From assembly GCF_001866655.1 (NCBI RefSeq), contig NZ_MLYR01000090.1, positions 1 through 47,622 on the forward strand: a DNA stretch of 47,622 bases. Direction: 5' to 3'. Positions 41,807 to 47,622 of this stretch are shown here, in pieces. The position numbers and the translations under genes were made by a program. The DNA is from Bacillus sp. MUM 116. Its GTDB lineage: Bacteria > Bacillota > Bacilli > Bacillales > Cytobacillaceae. The first letter of the stretch is position 1; the number at the start of each line of letters is the position of its first letter. Under the pieces are notes generated by a model. It was not told the origin of the DNA. It made no database searches and worked only from the letters and a program-made list of their open reading frames with translations.

Positions 41807-41900
41807 ATGAATTTTTCCCGGGGCAGGCCACCGGAAATGTTCCCCCCTTATGGATGATTTAAAAACTTACCTATTAAACTTTAAAAATCCAATTATAACA

Positions 41901-41923
41901 ATAGCTACCCTGTGGGCAGCTAT
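41901..41923 (-). terminator. Hairpin after the phosphoesterase gene
   Basis: ATAGCTACCC pairs with GGGCAGCTAT (one mismatch) over a 3-nt loop. The following T stretch on the minus strand is broken (ATTGTTATAATT), so termination may be weak. Confidence 0.55.
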
Positions 41924-41959
41924 ATGTTTTGATTCGGGCTTTATCTCTTAAGTGGCTAA

Positions 41960-44713
41960 TTAATCATTGTTCGCTGGAGATGGTGCAAAGCTTTCCGGCT
42001 GTTCTGCCACTTCATCTGGCGTGTGAACCTTTTTATCACCAGGATATGGTTTATCAAAGCCTTCTGTTGCATACCAGACCGAATGGTTTAACATATTTGT
42101 GTTCACATCATCCGGTGAAGCATGCCGTCCAGTTAATTTTTTCTTGTTTTTATTGGACCATTCTGTCCATTGTTTCGAAAGTTCCTTTGCCTGCGGTGTT
42201 ACTTTGTCTGTATTTGCAAGTGCTGCCGTATTGGAATTCGGCGAACCATTTAAGGTATCAAGCGGAATTTGATTTGCTTCAAAATTGTACGGTCTAAAAT
42301 CAGGCTTATTTGTAAAAATCTCATTCATCGGTTCTGCAGACGCATCGTTTTGGTTCATGGCAGGAAGTCCGAGAATCTGCTCGATGCTGCGAACCATGTT
42401 GATGACTGTCCAATAGTGACTATCTGTAATTCCTCTTTTAACCCAAGGACTGATTACATATGCCGGCTCACGATGACCGTCCACATGGTCTAACCCATTT
42501 TGAGCATCATCCTCTGTAATGAAGATGACCGAATCTTTCCAGTATTTACTATGAGAAATCAGGTCAACAATTTTACCGACAGCTAAATCATTGTCCGCCA
42601 CCATTGCTTGCGGTGTAGGAGAACCTGTTGCATTTCCGGCAGTATGGTCATTTGTAATCCACAGAGTGTTCAATGCTGGTAGATCATTATTTTTTACATG
42701 TTTTTCGAATTGCTTCTTGAATATCTCAAAGCGATACTGGTCCGGGATGTTCATATCAAAGGTTGGGAACGTTTTATCGGTAATCGGTCCAAGCGATGGA
42801 ATATCATAGGTTGCCTGATAGTTTCCAATTGGAACATGAAGATCGCCTTGCTTTTGTCCTGAAAGAATTAATGAATCGTTATACCAATCTGTCCAGGTAC
42901 CAAATGGTGCGGAACCGGCAAAACTAATCGTATCTTCCCCGAAGTTTTCTACTGAAACACCATGTTTAAGCGCCTGATCCCATAAATGTCCTGTAGGTGC
43001 ATAGGCCATTGGGTCCCCGGCTCCACCTGGATAGCTGCGAACGTTGGCAGTATCGGTCTCTTTATCTTCATAATCTGTGTTGGTTCCTTGCATCACCCAT
43101 TGATGTCCACTGGCGGACTGGATGCCGGAAACATAAAAATTATCTAAAAGCGGGTATGTTTCAGCTAATTTATGAAAGTTTGGAGTAACCGTTCTAGGGA
43201 ATTGAGTTAAGGCCGGTTCTCCATTGCCTTTGCCTAAATCTCCAAGGACTTGGTCATATGTGCGGTTTTCTTTAATGATATAGAATACATGTTTAATAGT
43301 AGAAGGCTCACCCACACGTTCAGGCATGGCCACTGGTTTTTTATTATTTCTTGGCTTTGCGTTCAAGTCCTTTAACCCAAACCAGTTGTTATTCGCATAT
43401 ACCTGTTTGGTTCCTTTAATAAGGTCCTGTTTTGTAGGGAACGGAATTAACGAAAGGGAACCCATTTGCGCATAAGAAGAGTGACCTGTTACTGTGATTC
43501 CTTGAATTGTTAAATCACGTGCAGGTCCGCGTGAACCAATTCCATCCGCATTAGCAACCATTAGTTTCTTATTTTCATGATCTACTGCTAAATCTACAGG
43601 GAACCATGCTGTAGGCAATAATCCTTGCAGTTCCGGAGTTTTATCTGGTCCCTTCCAGTCATATACAGCAATCGCATTATCTCGGCCAAGGCTGACCATT
43701 AGCTTGTTATCTACTACCTTAACAGCGTTAGGTGCAGAGCCTTTATGCGCATTCGGATATGGTTTAATGTCAATAGTTTGCACCACATTATTCGTCTTGG
43801 AGTCGATGACAGAAACCGTGTCACTGTTAGTATTGGTTACGAATATGTACTGACCTGACTGTGTCATACGTTCAGGCTGCACACCAACTTCGATAGTTTT
43901 AGTCACTTTATTTGTTGTAAGGTCAATAACAGACACGGTTCCTGTTGTAGTGGCTCCTGTTTTAGGATCTACAACAACTTGTGTTCCGGATGAATCCACT
44001 GTCGTGTCGCCAGCTTTTGCAATTCTACCGCCTTGGTTGGTAACGTATGCAGTATTTCCATCTACTAAAACACTCGTAGGGGCATTTTCTACTGGAATTT
44101 TAGCAGTTAATGTACCAGTTTGCGGATCCAAAACTCCAAGGCTGTTGTCTCTGTTGAGAGCTACTAATAACTGGCCTTGTGGTCCTACAGTTAGGTCAAG
44201 CGGGTTGATATTTCCACCAATAGCGGGTTTTGGAAGATTATAAGTTTTTTTGATTGAAGGATTACCGTTTTCATCAATGGACATAACGACAACTTTACCC
44301 GTACCACCCGTAGAACCGGTTGCATAAAGCTGGCTTCCGTCTTTGGAATAAGCTAGTCCCCACATAGTAGAAAGTCCAATAGAAAAATCTGTTACGTTCA
44401 TTTTTCCCGTTGCCAAATCTACAACATTGATGCCTTTTCCGCCGTAATTGTTTCGACCAACGATTGTTACAGCCGTCTTCCCGTTTGGATGAATCGCAAC
44501 AGAAATTGGGTTCCCGCCAAATTCGATTTGTTTTCCAGCCGGTGTGATCAATTGGTTTACAGGGGTCTGAACGGAACCATCTGCCTGTTCCCCTACAAGA
44601 TTGCTTCCAAATGCCCCATCCTGCGCAGCATAGACACCGGCAGAACTAAGAAGGAACGCACCTAAGGTCAACCCGGCCAGAAGTCTTTTCTTTTTTCTAA
44701 ACTTCTTTAACAT
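41960..44713 (-). CDS. Secreted beta-propeller plus phosphoesterase protein
   Basis: A protein of about 917 aa. Signal peptide: basic KKFRKKKRLLAG, hydrophobic core, likely cleavage after GVYA. About 60-420 is a YVTN/YncE-type beta-propeller with repeats such as PISVAIHPNGKTAVTIV and SGQYIFVTNTNSDTVSVIDS. About 470-760 is an alkaline-phosphatase-fold phosphoesterase with VFYIIKENRTYDQVLGDLGK, SGIQSASGHQWVMQG and the metal segment ITEDDAQNGLDHVDGHREP. It probably frees phosphate from organic esters outside the cell. The best-spaced start after GGAG is ATG at 44713; ATG 44716 is equally possible. Confidence 0.87.
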   Translation of the reverse strand: MLKKFRKKKRLLAGLTLGAFLLSSAGVYAAQDGAFGSNLVGEQADGSVQTPVNQLITPAGKQIEFGGNPISVAIHPNGKTAVTIVGRNNYGGKGINVVDLATGKMNVTDFSIGLSTMWGLAYSKDGSQLYATGSTGGTGKVVVMSIDENGNPSIKKTYNLPKPAIGGNINPLDLTVGPQGQLLVALNRDNSLGVLDPQTGTLTAKIPVENAPTSVLVDGNTAYVTNQGGRIAKAGDTTVDSSGTQVVVDPKTGATTTGTVSVIDLTTNKVTKTIEVGVQPERMTQSGQYIFVTNTNSDTVSVIDSKTNNVVQTIDIKPYPNAHKGSAPNAVKVVDNKLMVSLGRDNAIAVYDWKGPDKTPELQGLLPTAWFPVDLAVDHENKKLMVANADGIGSRGPARDLTIQGITVTGHSSYAQMGSLSLIPFPTKQDLIKGTKQVYANNNWFGLKDLNAKPRNNKKPVAMPERVGEPSTIKHVFYIIKENRTYDQVLGDLGKGNGEPALTQFPRTVTPNFHKLAETYPLLDNFYVSGIQSASGHQWVMQGTNTDYEDKETDTANVRSYPGGAGDPMAYAPTGHLWDQALKHGVSVENFGEDTISFAGSAPFGTWTDWYNDSLILSGQKQGDLHVPIGNYQATYDIPSLGPITDKTFPTFDMNIPDQYRFEIFKKQFEKHVKNNDLPALNTLWITNDHTAGNATGSPTPQAMVADNDLAVGKIVDLISHSKYWKDSVIFITEDDAQNGLDHVDGHREPAYVISPWVKRGITDSHYWTVINMVRSIEQILGLPAMNQNDASAEPMNEIFTNKPDFRPYNFEANQIPLDTLNGSPNSNTAALANTDKVTPQAKELSKQWTEWSNKNKKKLTGRHASPDDVNTNMLNHSVWYATEGFDKPYPGDKKVHTPDEVAEQPESFAPSPANND

Positions 44714-44759
44714 CATCACCACTCCTATCTATCTTTTAATACAAGAATAGATTACTCCT

Positions 44760-44802
44760 ATTTTATTAAACTCTTTTTCAGTAATTGTAAATTACAACTA
44801 AA
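44760..44802 (-). promoter_or_regulatory. Possible weak Pho-box promoter of the phosphoesterase gene
   Basis: On the minus strand TTTAGT (44802-44797) and TTTACA (44791-44786) are 11 bp apart, and TAAAAT (44765-44760) lies 20 bp after the second. Further upstream hexamers are degenerate (TATGGT, TTAAAA), so this is much weaker than the other Pho rows. Confidence 0.35.
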
Positions 44803-44903
44803 GAAGTACCATACTTTTTAACTATACCGATATACCCATTTGTAAAGTTTTGGTATGAAAATTTACCAATTTGTTACATAACTGGTGCATCGAGTTTTTT
44901 ACT

Positions 44904-44932
44904 AAAAAAAGAACCCAATCTGGGTTCTTTTT
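44904..44932 (-). terminator. Terminator after phoX
   Basis: AAAGAACCCA pairs with TGGGTTCTTT over a 3-nt loop; on the minus strand a T run follows. Confidence 0.85.
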
Positions 44933-44971
44933 CAACAAGTTCGTTTCTAATCGCTGCAATTTGTTTTGTTA

Positions 44972-47371
44972 TTAATTCACTCTGATAGAAACAGAAGTGC
45001 TTTTATTACCAGCCTTATCCTTAGCAAAAACGGTCAAACTGGTACCTTTTTTCTTAGCCTTCATATTGATTTTGTAATTTCCTTTTGAATCTGAAACTGC
45101 TTTACCTAACTCATTTTTTCCATTATATAGGTAGACCGTTGAACCGGCTTCGGCTTTACCAGTAACATAAGTAGATTTAGAGGTTACTTTATTGATGGAT
45201 GGTTTACCAGGTGCTGTCTTATCAACAACCTTAACAATAGCTTCTTTGCTAACATTCCCGGCTTGATCAGCAGCAGTTACTTTAATTTCTGTTCCTGCCT
45301 TTTGTTTGGTGATTGAAAACTTAAAGTTTCCATTTTTATCAGCAGTTGTAGATTTTTGCATTTTACCATTAATATAAAGGGTTACAGTTGCATCAGCTTC
45401 TGTTTTTCCTGTTACTAAAGGAGACTGGTCTGTCACCATATTAATAGTTGGAGCATTAGGTGCAATAAAATCTGGCATGTTCGTAAAGGAAGGAAGACCA
45501 GAGATATAGCCTACACCGCCAGTTTTATTGATACCAATTCCTTTTTCCATAGCTTCCAATAATTTTGCTTGATCGACAGCTGTAATCGCTTTTCCTTCTA
45601 GTTCATCCCCAGGATGCTGGAAGTTACTCATGATATAAGAGAAACCATTACGGTCATCTGCTGCAAAAAGGCCTGTTGATTCTGCCCCAGCAGGGTTTGA
45701 TAAAATTCTCGTTAGCTCTTTTGTATCGACATTATACGCCCATACATAGTTATTTGTATGCATTCCGCTGTCTTCACCAATAAAGAGTGTTCGCATTGCT
45801 TCTGAGTAGCTAAGGTTGTCCGGATTGGCAACTGAATCAACCTTTGCCGTATTGCCATATGAATCAGCTGCTGGCATATCTTCACCTACAACTAATCCAG
45901 ACATGGAGGCTGCTACATATTTACTTAGGATGATGTTTCCATCTTTATCTCTTTGTCCGCTCTTTAAATCCAATTGATAGGTTACACCTGATTTAACTTT
46001 TGGCAGTTTAATATCGTCAACAGGATCACTAGGGTTCGCTTCCATTCCTTTACTTTGATCCGAAATCGCTACGTAGACTTTGTTATCCTTTTCATTCAGT
46101 GTAACACCTTCCATTTTGTTAAATTCAGATGTCGCACCAAGCATTGCAGCATAACGGCGTGATTCTAAGAAGGCAGCCGCTTTCTCCATTCCAGGTTTAA
46201 CTTTTAAATATTCCGTTTTGCCATAAGTGTATTGTTTAATGGCCGTAAATCCTTCTTTAGGAGCATCAGATGTTTCAAAAATATCACTGAATTTAACTCC
46301 GCTGTCAATGATTGCTTTGATTTCCTTATCTGAAGCATGCCCAAGTTTAATCCATTCTAAGTCACCTGAGCCACCGTTTTCAGTACCTGTTTGATGGAAC
46401 TTAGCAGCGTATAAAGTTCCTTTTGACAAATCTTCAGCACGGTCCGCTACATACATAAACAGAGTAGTATAGGAACCGTCATCACCAAAGAATGCAGTGC
46501 GTTTATCAGGCATCATTTTCATTAATTCATGTGAGAAACGGCCAATATTATAGTGTTTCTCTACTTTTGTTTTGCCATTATTCTTCACTTTGATTTCTGG
46601 AACATACCCATAAAAATAAGGATTAGCTTTAGATGAATCCCCAAAATAAAGCTTCGCAAAGCTTTCCACTTGAGTTCTTGCTGATGATTTAGGGTCCGCT
46701 TCAAAGCTGCGGGCATCTGGCTCGTATTCTTCTGAACCTAAATGAGTGTTCCATGGTGAAAGAGATCCGTTACAAGGAATCCAAAGTCCATTGACACTGG
46801 AGAAGTCAATTTTCTTTACTTCCTTTGCTTTTAATTCACCGGTTTTACTATTTTGGTCCAAAGTAGTTAAGGACATGGAAGCTGGGACAATACCGTACGC
46901 AGATTTTCCTGAAGCATCTAATGTTTGATATTCATAATGGGTAACCATATAAAGCTTTCCGTTAATCGGATTTAGTAAGCTGTTTGAGTCTGGAGCATCC
47001 GAAACGAAATGTTGAGGCTTTCCAGATACACTCGTGTCGACGATTGGTTCACCATAATAATCAATTGGTGTTCCTGCAGCAATTAGTTCACCATTGTTAT
47101 CTGCAACTTTATCTTCAGATTTAAATAGTTTTTTATAGGACAATGGGAACTTTTTCACTTGACCATTACTGTATTTTACATCTACTGATGCTGTGGTATA
47201 TGTATCGACCATTTGTTTAATGGTAGCTGGTGCTGGCATTCCGTTAAATTTAACTGAATCAATTTTTACTTGGCTGTTTGTCGCCGCAGCAGCAGGCGTT
47301 AGTGCGGGAATCGTTAATGCTAATCCTAAGGCAATAGCCGCACCTTTTTTTCCAAAAAGTTGTTTCTTCAT
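44972..47371 (-). CDS. phoX: Secreted PhoX-type phosphatase with two C-terminal Ig-like domains
   Basis: A 799-aa exported protein. Signal peptide: KKQLFGKKG, hydrophobic core, cleavage near PAAAA-T; it lacks the twin-arginine usually seen in PhoX, so Sec export is likely. The core (about 80-630) is a PhoX/DUF839 fold with GLWIPCNGSLSPWNTHLGSE then EYEPDAR, IGRFSHELMKMMPDKRTAFF and VYVAISDQSKGME. Two Ig-like repeats end the protein (from about 640: SPLVTGKTEADATVTLYING; then STYVTGKAEAGSTVYLYNGK). The Ig units may hold it in the wall. ATG follows AGGGGGAG. A Pho-box row precedes it. Confidence 0.88.
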   Translation of the reverse strand: MKKQLFGKKGAAIALGLALTIPALTPAAAATNSQVKIDSVKFNGMPAPATIKQMVDTYTTASVDVKYSNGQVKKFPLSYKKLFKSEDKVADNNGELIAAGTPIDYYGEPIVDTSVSGKPQHFVSDAPDSNSLLNPINGKLYMVTHYEYQTLDASGKSAYGIVPASMSLTTLDQNSKTGELKAKEVKKIDFSSVNGLWIPCNGSLSPWNTHLGSEEYEPDARSFEADPKSSARTQVESFAKLYFGDSSKANPYFYGYVPEIKVKNNGKTKVEKHYNIGRFSHELMKMMPDKRTAFFGDDGSYTTLFMYVADRAEDLSKGTLYAAKFHQTGTENGGSGDLEWIKLGHASDKEIKAIIDSGVKFSDIFETSDAPKEGFTAIKQYTYGKTEYLKVKPGMEKAAAFLESRRYAAMLGATSEFNKMEGVTLNEKDNKVYVAISDQSKGMEANPSDPVDDIKLPKVKSGVTYQLDLKSGQRDKDGNIILSKYVAASMSGLVVGEDMPAADSYGNTAKVDSVANPDNLSYSEAMRTLFIGEDSGMHTNNYVWAYNVDTKELTRILSNPAGAESTGLFAADDRNGFSYIMSNFQHPGDELEGKAITAVDQAKLLEAMEKGIGINKTGGVGYISGLPSFTNMPDFIAPNAPTINMVTDQSPLVTGKTEADATVTLYINGKMQKSTTADKNGNFKFSITKQKAGTEIKVTAADQAGNVSKEAIVKVVDKTAPGKPSINKVTSKSTYVTGKAEAGSTVYLYNGKNELGKAVSDSKGNYKINMKAKKKGTSLTVFAKDKAGNKSTSVSIRVN

Positions 47372-47452
47372 TTATTTTCTCCCCCTAAGTAAAAAACTTT
47401 TTCACTCACAACTCTATTAAATAAGAGTTTTATTAAAGCAGTATTTCTATTT

Positions 47453-47490
47453 TGTTAAGGCAACACAAAGTTACATTAAGTTTTTGTAAA
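47453..47490 (-). promoter_or_regulatory. PhoP-box row upstream of phoX
   Basis: On the minus strand TTTACA (47490-47485), TTAATG (47479-47474), TTGTGT (47468-47463) and TTAACA (47458-47453) follow each other at 11, 11 and 10 bp. First and last match the Pho box consensus perfectly, the middle two partly. TTTAAT 15 bp downstream is a -10 candidate. Confidence 0.65.
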
Positions 47491-47539
47491 TTCATTGGAA
47501 ATAAAGCAGGAAAACAGGAAATTGATGAGCTGTCATTAA

Positions 47540-47622
47540 GAAAAGCGCAAGCGCCTTGTTCAGCCCCGACAAGCACAAGACAAGCCGGCCGAAAGGTTGT
47601 TCTTTAACCTTTTGGACGGATT
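47540..47622. repeat. Second dispersed repeat element, cut by the window end
   Basis: It begins GAAAAGCGCAAGCGCC, nearly identical to the start of the element at 38381, then differs. It contains AAAGGTT/AACCTTT inverted repeats (47593-47611) and seems to be the left half of a long palindromic repeat that continues beyond the window. Confidence 0.6.

Noticed and set aside
41807..41870. Short GTG-started leader frame (13 codons) before the RND pump gene
   Set aside because: Very short, spacing from the AAGGGGGG site is long, and no other support exists.
1..47622. CRISPR arrays, tRNA or rRNA genes, complete insertion sequences, prophage genes
   Set aside because: Looked for on both strands by eye; no regular spacer array, cloverleaf, transposase or phage structural gene was recognised.

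Overview
The window looks like chromosomal DNA of a low-GC Bacillaceae bacterium (Bacillus or Neobacillus type). The signs are strong AAGGAGG-type ribosome binding sites, GTG/TTG starts, many hairpin-plus-T terminators, and genes with clear Bacillus counterparts (paiA, hemY, the whole tuaABCDEFGH series, RidA, BA3454-type small protein). Species assignment is inference; no rRNA, tRNA, CRISPR or complete insertion sequence was seen.

Left part (1-14.4 kb): aroK-aroD overlap in one operon. Then come a membrane HELGH protein, a 31-aa hydrophobic micropeptide and a DoxX protein. A permease-amidohydrolase-nitrilase catabolic operon follows, preceded by an overlapping leader peptide. After it are a decayed methyltransferase gene, two unknown membrane/exported proteins, a GlcNAc-type PTS EIIBC, hemY, paiA followed by only the first 23 codons of paiB, and a MarR/YczE divergon with two identical palindromic operators.

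Middle part (14.7-26.4 kb): a five-gene operon (carbamoylase/allantoate-hydrolase-like M20 enzyme, RidA, diaminopropionate ammonia-lyase, second M20 amidohydrolase, serine/threonine-type permease) is divergent from an AraC regulator. It fits catabolism of an N-substituted 2,3-diaminopropionate, with RidA removing the 2-aminoacrylate intermediate. Next are an EamA transporter with a second RidA, a UPF0060 protein with a methyltransferase, a UvrC-like GIY-YIG protein without the second nuclease half, an nnrD pseudogene reduced by internal deletions, and a second 33-aa micropeptide related to the first.

Right part (26.4-47.6 kb) is best read as a phosphate-starvation island. A complete teichuronic acid operon, tuaABCDEFGH in the B. 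subtilis gene order with an added NAD-sugar epimerase between tuaD and tuaE, is preceded by a row of 10-11-bp-spaced TTnACA-like hexamers ending about 20 bp before a perfect TATAAT. The next operon (39-aa ORF, PAP2 phosphatase, family-4 glycosyltransferase) has TTTACA TTTACA TTTACA TTTAGA at exactly 11-bp spacing ahead of its -10. A secreted PhoX-type phosphatase with two C-terminal Ig-like domains has a third such row. A secreted beta-propeller/phosphoesterase protein and an RND efflux pump lie between. PhoP control of cell-wall polymer replacement, phosphate scavenging and (new hypothesis) PAP2/glycosyltransferase lipid remodelling is the main story.

Two further patterns stand out. Several genes seem to start at ATT or ATC just after a strong ribosome binding site (DoxX, UPF0060, one unknown, possibly the GIY-YIG gene). 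A dense GC-rich structured element sits between tuaF and tuaG.
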